Of a DNA stretch of 64,000 bases, positions 44,007 to 54,010 are shown in pieces; the stretch's first letter is position 1; every line of letters starts with the position of its first letter. Position numbers and translations under genes: made by a program. Below the pieces are notes generated by a model that ran no database searches, was not told where the DNA came from, and saw only the letters and a list, made by a program, of their open reading frames with translations. Source of the DNA: Lunularia cruciata (taxonomy: Eukaryota; Streptophyta; Marchantiopsida; Lunulariales; Lunulariaceae); contig OX419762.1 in NCBI GenBank assembly GCA_948567375.1, positions 54,702,841 through 54,766,840 on the forward strand. The letters are read 5' to 3'.

Positions 44007-44846
44007 ATTGCCTCACACCTTCTTCATTATGAAAGGTCCAAATTACTTAAGCAAGAACTTGTTTTTTACCTTCTTGAATCAATTTAAAATCAAGCAATAT
44101 TACCCAATCACCTTCTTTGAAGTGCTCTATCTTCTTCTTGCCTTGCCTCTTGTCATAGTTCTCCTTTTGTTTCCTTAAGGCTTGCTCTACTCAAACCATA
44201 GACATTGCTCTTGCCTCTTCTAATTCCGTGAGTTGCTCCTTGCTTGACTTCTTTGCATCACCTTCATATGCCTTCTTCAATTTCTCATGAACGCTTTGAA
44301 AAGTAAGAAGGTCAAAGTGAATAGGTAAATTAGACTCAAGACCATATACCAAATGAAATGGAGAATGTCCAATGGATGTCTTCATGAATGTGCATGCCGC
44401 ATGAATCCTTTTGTCCCAATGATGTTTTGCCTCCTCCATTTTTTCATCTTTAGTCAACATCATGCGCATGGTTTGGTTGGCTCTCTCTACCAAGCGATTG
44501 GAGTTTAGCTTATAAAAGGCAATCGCTCTATGTATGATAGAGAAATGTTGTAGCATGGTGGTAGTGATACCTCGTGTAAACTCTCCTCCTCTATCAAAAA
44601 CCAACTCCAAAGAGCACTCAAACCTAGTGATGATGTGTTCATAAAGAAATCTTCAAATTTCAGATTCATTATTGTCTCTTAATAGTCTAGCCTCACCCAC
44701 TTGGTAGGTAATTGGTAAATACCACAATGTACCAATTTTTCCTTGGGCTTCTATTAAAAGGACCTACAAAATCAATTCCCTACTTCTCAATAACTCAACA
44801 AAATTGATCTAAGCATGGAGTAGTAGTAGAATTCTTTGCAAAAGCT
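44007..44846 (-). pseudogene. LTR2 element R integrase
   Basis: The minus strand continues the pol interrupted at 15463. 44191-44610 is open for 139 codons and encodes the second half of the integrase core (LVFDRGGEFTRG, then NRLVERANQTMRMML, then SPFHLVYGLES). Its end, FQSVHEKLKKAYEG to TELEEARAM, matches copies at 48193 and 57012. Upstream, 44611-44846 carries decayed core sequence. It is interrupted at 44847 by LTR1 copy N. Confidence 0.8.
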
Positions 44847-47134
44847 TGTGGTACCCACATTTTTTGGTTTTGGATAGTTTCAAGGAAATTTGGAAGAAGA
44901 AGTACGTTAGACAAGCCAAAGGAGGGCTAAATGGGAAAGAAATAAGAAGAAGCACATGTTTGGAGCCAAACCCAAAGTCAACCTCAGGTCAAGACCAAAG
45001 GACTCAGGATAGACAAGAGAGGAAGACGAAGAAGGGGACTTTGTACCCGGTAGTGTAGTCTGATCCAAAGAACCTATAACAAACTTCTTTGGAGTCTGCC
45101 AATCAAGAAGGTACGCGGGAAGAAAGTAATGACCTTGGGGTCAAGAAGTTCTTGATAGTGATAGGAAACAACTCCACAGAATCAGTGACTGGAGCGTAGA
45201 AACAATTGAAGACTATAAAATCAAGAGTTTTGTGAGGGAGTAGCGCAATGTCTAGACACTACCCTGCACCTATTCAGAGTTGATACAAAGTAATGCAAAT
45301 TGCAAATCCATAGGAAGAAGAGTGGGTTAGGATCTTGGGACGATCTTCCACAAGAAGAGGGTGAAGAAACACATGATGGCCCCAAAAGTGAGTAAGCAAA
45401 GTGTGGTGAAGGGATTTGAAATTTGTAGATTAGAAGTAGTAGTGCAGATTGAAGTCTTGTGAAGACTTTGTATCACATTCTTGGCTTGGAATTGGAACTT
45501 TAGTTTTCCAAATTTCATGGTATAAATTGCAACAAGCAATTGCAAGGATGGGCTGAAGCACAAGGGGAAGAGAGGAAATCTGGCTCAATGGATGAATTTG
45601 GATAGGAGAATAGTCTTGGGGAGAGAAGCATGAGAGGAAGGAGGTACCACCTTCTATCGGAAGTGTGATGCTTCAGAGGACACTACCAAAGTGAGAAACT
45701 TGTTCAATCAACCTTGCACCAAGAATGGGTATAAGGTGGATAATTATAGAGACCGTGAGAGGAGAGGGATTGTAAGCACAATGATTGCAATGTTCAAGCC
45801 AGAGCAAACCACCTATGTAACAATGCAACAAGCGGTGTTCTTTCACCAAATGTTTGCAAGAGAGGTAGTAGATTGGGTGAATGTTTGCACCAGCGAGTAG
45901 GGCAGATGATTTTGGGTTGGAGAATGGATATACCACCGCATTCTTTTGTGCCCTTTGCAGCTCATTTTCATTTTGGGTTGAACTTGCTGATTGCGGAAGA
46001 AAGAAATCAAATGTGCTTGCACTTTCATCTGGATCTATGGAAAGAGGCGGATGTGGATGAACAATATTATATGGAGAGGGTGCAAGATGGGGATGAGTAC
46101 TACAAGAAAAATGGGAAGGAGAGAATTGTAGCAATTGAGATCCTAAGGGCTAGAAAGGAAACCAAGCCAAAAAGTTGCATGGCGACAGTTTAGCCACAAA
46201 AGGTGCAAAAGCTTAGCCCAACGGTAGTGATGGTGAAAAGGAAGGAATCAATGCCGGAGTCCAAAGAAATGCCCAAAGGAGAAACCAGATTGAAGGCAGA
46301 AGCATCAGGAGAAGAAGAAGAGTTCACCCTATGAAGTGAAGAATTGAGTAATGGCAGTGAAGGTGAGGCAGAGGTTCAGCAAACCTAGAGGCAGATGGTG
46401 GATACCGGGAAGCCGAGTCCAAAAGTCTCTACGATTGAACGGGGTGGTGAGAAGAAGGAGGAAGAAGTCGGGGCATGACCACGGACTGCCAGAGGGAAGA
46501 ACAGTGTGCACGCAGCCAAGGTGGGGCCCTGTAAAGTTGTCATGAAAGAGGAGGAGAGCTCAAATGGAGAAACCTTGAAAGTACAAAGATCATGACTTTG
46601 GAGTAAGGTGCAAGGAGGAGTGTTGCCTAAAGAGGAAGACAAAGGCCAAGCCAATGACAAGAAATGTGATGGAGTAGAATATCTATCAAATGTCGTGTGT
46701 CCACTGTTAGTGCTTTTACAGCAAAAGAAAGTAAAGATGGTGAGTGCCAATCTTGATGTGCATGATGAGTTAGCAGTAGTAAATAAGTGGAGTGCGAAAA
46801 CCTCATTGTTAAGAGGTAAGCTAACGAGAGTAGAGATGGAAGCCATAAAACTTTGGGTTGAGGAGATTCTTTGGAGAAAGCACTTTGAAGTAATGAGGGG
46901 GGATTTAGTAAAGTGTCGCGAGGAGGCCAAGGAGATGACCACAGTTGTTGCAGTGATGAAGGGAGAAATCGCTGGTGCCCGAGTAGATTTCAAACACTCA
47001 AAGGCAAGTACAACGGTAGTGGAGCAAGAGCTAGAAAGTCTCAAGAAGAAGGTCGTTGAGAAAGACAAGCTTGGCAGTGAGAGTTAGCCAAGTGCGATAT
47101 AGCAAAAGATCAATTGTGAAGATTGGTGAGGATG
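44847..47134 (+). repeat. LTR1 copy N, 3' truncated, divergent subfamily
   Basis: Starts TGTGGTACCCACATTTTTTGG inside the integrase of element R. The LTR1 frame is readable in pieces: 45691-45900 (CTKNGYKVDNYRD, TMQQAVFFHQMF), 45873-46193 (HSFVPFAAHFHFGLNLL, DEQYYMERVQDGDEYY) and 46608-47087 (VEYLSNVVCPLLVLLQQKK, IKLWVEEILWRKHF, QELESLKKKV). The subfamily matches copy D. It stops where another LTR1 start appears at 47135, so its TATA and R/U5 are missing. Confidence 0.75.
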
Positions 47135-47243
47135 TGTGATCCCCACATTTTTCATTTTGGACTAATGTTGAAGAAGAAGTGCCTTGTTGAAACCAAATTG
47201 AAACCAAATGGAGAAGAAATGAGAGGAAACCTATGTTTTGATC
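47135..47243 (+). repeat. LTR1 fragment O
   Basis: The first 109 bases of a short-subfamily LTR1 (TGTGATCCCCACATTTTTC, then GCCTTGTTGAAACCAAATTG), matching the start of copy H. It is cut at 47244 by an LTR2. Confidence 0.75.
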
Positions 47244-47877
47244 TATGAGCCAGCCTATCTCTCACTCAGGATGAACCTCTAGTGGCCATCATGGTAGTGC
47301 ACCATGGACTAAGAAGGTAAGGAACCCCAACTCTATCATACTCCTCCAAGGCTAACACTCCAAGACTCAAGACATTGCTCACTAGAGAACACTATGAGAG
47401 AGAGATAGTTGCAAATGAAAGGATGATGAGTACCTCCTCACCCCTTGTTTATATACTTGTGAAATAGTTACGCACTGAAGTTACTAATTACCATAGTAAC
47501 TCAAGTGACTAGACTTAAGGTCAATTAAAGTCAAAAAGTAGAAAGGAATATCCTTGACTAAGTGATTGGGTCATGATAAGATCACATGCTAGTGGAATAT
47601 GCCCATGTGATCTTATCATGACCCAATCACTTAGTCAAGGATTCCTTCACATGGGCTATCCTTGGACTATAGAAGAATCCAAAACAAAAAGGCTTGGGAG
47701 CCCAAGAGTTCTCAACTCTTTCCTCAAAGCCAAGCATCTAGGAATAATACCAAGTCAACACACTAGAATCCAAAATAGTGGTGCTCATCTTTTCCACTTC
47801 CTCTAAAGTAAGGTCTCCTCTATCTTAGCTATGACTAACTTTAGCTATACTACACACATGCACAAATGGGTGTTACA
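47244..47877 (-). repeat. LTR2 element S, 3' LTR with palindrome
   Basis: A minus-strand LTR2, from the complement of CCAGCTCATA-like sequence at 47244 to GGGTGTTACA at 47877. It is shorter than the others (634 bases) and carries a perfect 39-bp inverted duplication at 47550-47642. Integrase-side sequence follows on the right, so it is the 3' LTR of element S. Confidence 0.8.
47550..47642. repeat. Perfect palindrome, 39-bp arms, 15-base loop
   Basis: Arms 47550-47588 and 47604-47642 are exact reverse complements (ATCCTTGACTAAGTGATTGG... on the left), with loop CTAGTGGAATATGCC. Other LTR2 copies have only the right arm at this place, so the left arm is an added inverted copy that replaced about 25 bases of LTR2. 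Confidence 0.95.
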
Positions 47878-48574
47878 TTTACACACAGACTAAGTTTTCA
47901 CTTTATCCTCAAAGTGAAGGTCTCTCTAACTTCTATGATATATCTTCAACTTATCATGGTTAATCCTATCAAAGTGTCTTCCTCCCAACTCCTTGAGATC
48001 ATAGGTATAATTGCCCAACACCTTCTCCACCATGAAAGTTCCAAAGTACTTAGGCAAAAACTTCTTTTGCTTTCACTTGAATCAAATAAAATCAAACAAC
48101 ATTACCCTATCACCTTCTTTGAAAGGCTCCACCTTCTTCTTGCCTTGACTCTTGTCATAGCTCTCCTTTTGTTTCCTTTGGGCTTGCTCCATTCAAACCA
48201 TAGCAACTGCTCTTGCCTCTTCCAACTCCATGAGTTGTTCCTTCCTTGACTTCTCTGCATCACCTCCTTGTGCTTTCTTCAATCTCCTATGAATGCTTTG
48301 GAAGGTAGGAAGATCAAAGTGAATAGGTAGGGTAGACTCAATACCATATACCAATTGAAATAGAGAATATCTGGTGAAAGTCTTCATGGTTATCCTATAC
48401 TCCCACAAAACTGCATGAATCCTCTTGTCCCAATGATGTTTAGGCCCCTCCATTTCTGCATCTTTGGCCAACATCATGCACAAGGTCTGATTGGTTCTCT
48501 CTACCAAGCCATTGGAATTTGGCTTATAGGATGTAGTTAATCTATGTGTGATAGAGAAATGTTGTAGCATGGCT
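47878..48574 (-). pseudogene. LTR2 element S integrase C-terminal part
   Basis: 48193-48574 on the minus strand encodes HFSITHRLTTSYKPNSNGLV, ERTNQTLCMML and SLFQLVYGIES, the end of an integrase core. A decayed C-terminal region and the polypurine side follow at 47878-48190. The frame is cut at 48574 by the 5' LTR of element M. The four minus-strand LTR2 integrases in the window match each other closely. Confidence 0.8.
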
Positions 48575-49261
48575 TGTAACACCCATTTGTGCATGTGTGT
48601 GGTATTGTGATATTTAGCTTGGTATTACAAGTACTTGAGAGATATTATTTATATAGAGATAACGGATGGTTCTACATTAGTCATGATTAGCTAAAGTTAG
48701 TCATAGCTAAGATAGAGGGGACCTTACTTTAGAGGAGTGGAAAAGATGAGCACCACTATTTTGGATTCTAGTGTGTTGACTTTGTATTATTCCTAGGTGT
48801 TTGGCTTTGAGGAAAGAGTTGAGAATTCTTGGGCCCGCAAGCCTTTTTGTTTTGAATTCTTTTAGAGTCCAAGGAAAGCCCATGTGAAGGAATCCTTGAC
48901 TTAGTGGTTGGGTCGAGATAAGATCACCTATTAGTGGAGTATGCCCATGTGAATGGATATTCCTTTTTACTTTTTGACTTTACTTGAATTTAAGTCTAGT
49001 AACTTGAGTTACTACGGTAATTAGTAACTTTGGTATGTATCTATTTTACAAGTATATAAAAAGGGGTGAGGAGGTACTCATCATCCTTTCATTTGCAACT
49101 ATCTTTCTCATTGAGTTCTCTAGTGAGCAATGTCTTGATTCTTGGAGTGTTAGCCTTGGAGGAGTATGATGGAGTTGGGGTTTCTTGCCTTCTAAGTCCA
49201 TGGTGCGCTACCATAAAAGCCATCAGAGGTTCATCCTGAGTGAGAGTCAGGCCGGCTCACA
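48575..49261 (+). repeat. LTR2 element M, 5' LTR
   Basis: Starts TGTAACACCCATTTGTGC and ends CCGGCTCACA. The promoter-like AAGTATATAAAAAGGGG lies at about 49050-49066. It is inserted in the integrase of element S. It serves as the reference LTR2 for the other copies. Confidence 0.9.
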
Positions 49262-49264
49262 TTT

Positions 49265-49280
49265 TGGTTCCATTGCCGGG
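49265..49280 (+). promoter_or_regulatory. Primer-binding site of element M
   Basis: Directly after the LTR, the sequence TTTTGGTTCCATTGCCGGGA matches the tRNA-Asp complement TTTTGGCGCCGTTGCCGGGG-type site with a few mismatches. The position, three to four bases after the terminal CA, is as expected. Confidence 0.7.
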
Positions 49281-50169
49281 ACCTCTCTAGAAGGCAAGAT
49301 AATGTTCCGCGTTCAATTTTACATTAGGCAGAAGGAGGCTATGAGAGTTCACTTGGAGAGAACATTAGGAGAGGAGAGGGTTGAACTTATGTTAGAAAAC
49401 CAAGATCTATCTGTTAACCTTGTAGTTGATTATGATGTCTTTGAAGTGATTTTGTGCATCTTGTACACATTAGAGGATTTGGAGAGATTGTGTGAGGTGG
49501 ATTGCAGATTTTGGGGATTAAGGTGATTTTGGGCAAAATCTCAAGTTTAAGATTTGGACTTGAAATTTCTACAAATGATAGCTTGGAATATCTTCCAGTT
49601 AGCACACTTTGAATTATTTTGAGAGCTTCTATGCACACAAGGGTAGAACCTTTGGTAGGGTAAACTACTCCCGCAACTTCATGCTCTCTAGAAAATTGTA
49701 CAGAGTATGCCATTTTTTCAATTTTCAATGGATTGTTTTGAAATTTTTCAAAATACTTAAATACATTATATTCTACCTGGTGATGCAAAAATTAGAGAGA
49801 GACCATTCTTGCACATGGAGAAATGAGTTTTTGAATTGAGGGGGGTGGTTTCCGGACCAAATCTGAAATATGTATGCTGAATAGAAAGATGTCTAGGCCA
49901 AATAGCTCAATGAAAAGATCTGAAATTTTGCGAGGAGGGACGCCCTTAAGCTGTGATCACGTGTGAAAAATTTTAGAGGACTATCACATACAGGTTGAGA
50001 GATTTGAGTGACAGTGTGAGGAAAGGTCCATTCTGCAGAGTTGAGATCTCATGCATGAGGAGTTTGAGAGCAACACAAAGCATGTTTGAGTGTTTAGATT
50101 CATCTTGGGAACATGGAGGGTCATCAAGAGTGGAAATTGAGACTAGGCAAGATTCCCCAATAGTTTAAG
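49281..50169 (+). other. Leader region of element M
   Basis: About 0.9 kb with one open stretch (49185-49526; VRVHLERTLGEERVELML-like) and then AT-rich, stop-filled sequence that includes SYAHKGRTFGRV-like fragments in other frames. It may be the decayed N-terminal part of the zinc-knuckle protein that follows. No RNA gene or other repeat is evident. Confidence 0.45.
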
Positions 50170-50616
50170 GTGATTGTGGGGGTGGATTTGAGGAAAATAG
50201 AGTTTACAATAGAATTTGAAGAGAATATTGAGAGGATCCAAAAACCTACACCACTTGGAGGAAAGAGTGAGTCTAAGTGTTTTCTATGTAGAGAGAAGGG
50301 ACATAAGGCAAGTTCATGTCCATTGACCTTTGAGAGCAAGAGGTCAAGGGAAAGGAGAGGCTTACTTGACTTGGGTTTGCATGTTGGACCTTTTTCACCA
50401 AGATTGGAAGGGAGAAGATCTAAGAACAAGGAGTTATGTGAGGTTTGTGGAGTTGAAGGACTTCCAAAAGGACACGAGTGTAGAGGAGTAAAATCACTAT
50501 TGGAGACTCTGGTGAAGGATCTTGGAAAGATCTTAGTACAGCTACAGAAATACTACCACCTTCATCAGCTAGTTCTCAAGATTAGTGATGGAGATAATCT
50601 TTCAATTTATGGATAA
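50170..50616 (+). CDS. Extra CCHC zinc-knuckle protein upstream of gag
   Basis: Open for 148 codons. After VGVDLRKIEFTIEFEENIER comes a canonical knuckle, CFLCREKGHKASSC (CX2CX4HX4C), then a basic stretch and a second Cys/His cluster CEVCGVEGLPKGHEC. The order, a beta-rich lead followed by a knuckle, recalls plant DUF4283/zf-CCHC proteins found in retroelements, but I am not certain. It lies between the primer-binding site and gag, where gypsy elements normally have no gene. Gag has its own knuckle, so this is an additional nucleic-acid-binding protein. The upstream part may be decayed. Confidence 0.55.
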   Translation: MIVGVDLRKIEFTIEFEENIERIQKPTPLGGKSESKCFLCREKGHKASSCPLTFESKRSRERRGLLDLGLHVGPFSPRLEGRRSKNKELCEVCGVEGLPKGHECRGVKSLLETLVKDLGKILVQLQKYYHLHQLVLKISDGDNLSIYG

Positions 50617-50925
50617 CTATCCATGAGGGTTTGGTTAATATGCACTTTAGGATTTGATGTTTCTATAGAAATCCTAGAGCAACCTGAACCTTTTGTGTTC
50701 CTTAGGGTGGATTACTCTCAAATAATGTTAGTCATGTACACTCTCTATTAGTTATAGAGTGAGAGAAAAGAAAATAAAAAGAAAAATTTAGAGAAAAGAA
50801 AGATAGTGAGAGGTTAAGATGGGAAAACTTTAGGTTTTCTTTGACAAGGATGGAGAAGATGTGGGGGCCTTTGTGAGAGACTTCAAGAGAGCTTGCATAG
50901 GAAACAATGAGAGGAGGAAGAATGA

Positions 50926-51519
50926 GTGGGCCTCATTATACCAAATTTGTTTGAGGATGTAACACTTACATGGTATGAGTCAGAATACCAAAAGAGAGAG
51001 AGGAGAGATGGGCAAGAAGAGTTTTGGGAGACTTTGACTTCAGCACTCATTGAGACCTTTCTTCCTGATGAGAGTTATGAGAGATTGATGAGTGAGGTTT
51101 CCTTTCTCAAGCAAGGAGATGGAGAGAAAGTGAGGCTCTATGTGGAAAGAGTGGAAAAGTTAGAGTCTAGATTTTGCATAGTGTTGAGAAAGGGTGGGGA
51201 TGATGTGGAGACTACTATGATTGGCATAGGGGCCATGCTCACCAAGAATTTTGTGGGAGGGTTGAGATCACAAATTAGAAGCAAGGTGAGAAATGAGAAA
51301 CCTTCTTCCAAGGTTGAAGCTATCAAGACTGCAATTTGTATGGAGGAAAGTTTGGAAGGGGATGAGAGTGATTTGGTGGTGAAGGAGGTTGTGCATCCTC
51401 CTCAAGGTTACAAGTATGGTGGAACTTCTGATACTTTGGTGGCAAGGGTTGCACCACAAGTAGTAGTTGCTCCAATTCTTGCATCTCTACCAAAGGATTC
51501 ACTTCAAACTATCACATAA
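50926..51519 (+). pseudogene. Gag of element M
   Basis: Open for about 197 codons with a typical Retrotrans_gag core: VTLTWYESEYQKRERRDG, EFWETLTSALIETFLPDESY, VRLYVERVEKLESRF and MLTKNFVGGLRSQIRSKV. The natural start lies upstream, around 50820-50925, in a damaged stretch. The frame ends at 51519 and continues in a shifted frame to the zinc knuckle at 51662-51703. Confidence 0.85.
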
Positions 51520-51554
51520 CAACTTGCGGATCTCAAGATCAATGTGGTGCAACT

Positions 51555-51812
51555 ATGGGAGAAGAGAGAGGTGGATCAGAATGTAGGGAGAGGGGCCTAG
51601 GAGTTATGGAAACTATCCATATAGAGGAGGCCAACCAGCCAACAATGTCAATGATAGAAATTGTTTTGGTTGTGGAGGAAGATGCCATATCCAAAGGAAT
51701 TGCCCAAATTCCACTTTCCATGGAGGAAGAGGTTATGAGGGAGCCAATAGAGGGAAAGAGGGAGGAAGTGAAAACCAAGTGGCTCCTTATCCAAAAAAAG
51801 GTAAGTAGATAG
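51555..51812 (+). pseudogene. Nucleocapsid zinc knuckle of element M
   Basis: In one frame the sequence encodes NCFGCGGRCHIQRNCPNS, a CX2CX4HX4C knuckle with codons at 51662-51703, in a Gly/Asn/Arg-rich setting (RGGSECR- and GGRGYEGANR-like parts). It is separated from the Gag core by a frameshift. Confidence 0.75.
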
Positions 51813-52073
51813 CATCCATAGATGTGATTGAGAGCAAGTATGAGAATGGAGAGTGCTCAGACTCCAAGGGTCTTAATTCAGAGCTTTTGGCACAAGAGAA
51901 GAAGAGAGCTCGTTCCGCAAAGGATGTTCACTCTTCTCAAGGATTTACTCCAAGCAAGGATACTCCTATGTCTACTAGGACCACTCGTACCTCAACACTA
52001 TCGACAACAAAGACTCCAAGGAAGAAGTTGGGGATGGAGGATTTCTTGATTTCAAAGCAACAATGGAACTACA

Positions 52074-52682
52074 ATGTGTTGGAAGATGTTGGTAGGTCAC
52101 AAGGCTAACATCACAGTGGGCCAATTGATTGCTTTGAACCCTACCTTGAGAAAGGAGCTGAGAGGTGGTTTGAGTTTTACAAGGAGCAAGAGGAAGAAGA
52201 AGGCAAAAGCTCCAGTATCAATGGGGGTGGTGGATGCCAAGCTAGCACCATGGGAGGCTTGTGAATATGCCTCCAAGATTGATGTGAGAATGAATGGTCA
52301 CGACATCAAGGATGCATTGGTTGATGGAAGATCAATAGTGAATGCCATGTCAGAAAGGTTGATGAAGAAGTTGGGTATGATACCCTCAAGACCTTCAACA
52401 TTTGTTGTGAGCATGGCAAACAAACAACAAGTTTAACCAGTAGGGATGATAGAAAGGTGGTAGTTTCAGTTATGGGAGTTCAAAAATCTCATGACTTTCC
52501 AAGTCTTGAAGGATTCAAGCTATGACTTACTTATTGGGAGGCCATGGTTGAGAACAACACGTAAAACTGATCGATGGCACAAAGGGAACTTGAGGATTTG
52601 GCCGTCAAACCATAAGGTCATAGAACCTGTGACTAACACCACCAACACTTCACATTCAGATACACCATCTTTTGATTATTAG
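52074..52682 (+). pseudogene. Aspartic protease of element M
   Basis: The stretch 52230-52436 reads DVRMNGHDIKDALVDGRSIV and NAMSERLMKKLGM. This aligns with the retropepsin active-site region, except that the usual DSG/DGG-A/S triad is DGRS. The second hallmark, DLLIGRPWLRT, is at about 52523 in a different frame. The missing Gly and the frameshift mean this protease is not functional. Confidence 0.75.
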
Positions 52683-53003
52683 GAATCAGATTCTCAAGAA
52701 GGAGCTTCAGGTGTGGACACAAGCATGGAGGAGGAGACTTCCACAAAGGAAGATGAATCTGAATTGGATTCAGATTCATGTGTATCTATTGTGCACTATG
52801 GATTTTTCACTTAAGCCAGAAGTTTTGAAGGACCCAGATAAATCACCATTGACACTTGAGGAGGTAGAGAGAAGGTTAACTACCCTCAAGTATGGCCCAA
52901 ATATTACCAAGGACGAGAAAGTGAGATTTGAGGAGATTTTCCGCAAGTTCATCCATGTGTTTGCTTTTAGTTACAAGGATTTGGAGGAAGTCACCTTGGA
53001 GGA
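52683..53003 (+). pseudogene. N-terminal part of element M reverse transcriptase
   Basis: Encodes TLEEVERRLTTLKYGPNITK and FRKFIHVFAFSYKDLEEVTL, the connection and first part of a gypsy RT. It ends at 53003 with the target duplication GAGGA, where LTR1 copy H is inserted. The chain resumes at 54011. Confidence 0.85.
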
Positions 53004-54010
53004 TGTGGTACCCACATTTTTAATTTTGGATGAGTTCTGAAGAAGAAGTGCCTTGTTGAAACCAAATTGAAACCAAATGGAAAAGAAATGAGTAGAAACC
53101 TATGTTTTGATCAAGCCTAAGGAAGTCAACTTCATATTGGAAGAAGAAGGACTTGGATTGGATCAAACCTGAAGAAGCTTACTTCGTATCAAAGGAGGAA
53201 GAAGAAGAAGAGAAGAAGAAGGAGGTCAAACGCCGGAATAGGGTACTTCGCATCAGAATGAAGGTTATAGGTCAAGATTCTTGCGAGTACTATATTTCAA
53301 TGACAAAAGGTCTAAATTATGCATGCTATATCTCATTGGAAGCATCTCATCTAGGGATTTCTTTTGCCACCATAACCGCAAAAATTGGAGGTCTAGCAAA
53401 AGTTACAAGCATTTGAAGTTTTGGGAGTAGATGTAGAGAGTAGGTTAGTGTCTTTGGGTTAGTGTCTTTGGATTTTGGACTTCGGACTTTGGACTTTGGG
53501 TCTACGGACTTAGCCTCAAGACAAATATTATTCAACCCAAGGTAGTCTGACCTTGGAGTGCAATGAATATGACTTCTGGAATCTTGCTAGAGGCGTTAGA
53601 GGAAGTTAGAGTAAGGAAAGAAGATATTTAGGATACTCATGACTTCAATGTCAATTCTGATTGAATATGGGATAGAATTTGAAGGAATAATAGAAGGAGC
53701 GAATGAATCAAAAGTGCAAGATCAGATAGTAAGTGTCTTCAGGTCAGTTACATGAGTGATTAGGAGGAAGTGGGTTGCAAATTGAAGGTGTAGATAGTGT
53801 ACCCATGCTTTCAATTAAAATTCTTGATGAGGACATAGTAGAATTAGTAAAGGAATTGATAGTTGTTAGACCCAAAGTAAGAGAGATTAAAGAAGAACTC
53901 AAGAAGAACTACATTGTGACATTTGACTTTGTATTTGGACATTTTTGACCTATGGGAACGACCTTTACTTACTTGAGTACCGCAAAAGTAATATTTGTCG
54001 GGTTGTCATA
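53004..54010 (+). repeat. LTR1 copy H, 1.0-kb solo LTR
   Basis: Begins TGTGGTACCCACATTTTT and ends GGGTTGTCATA. An exact GAGGA duplication flanks it at 52999-53003 and 54011-54015, inside the RT gene of element M. It lacks the coiled-coil ORF and much of the R/U5 part, so it is an internally deleted or short-subfamily LTR. A GAA microsatellite lies at about 53193-53222. This copy gives the cleanest proof of LTR1 ends and its five-base duplication. Confidence 0.92.
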
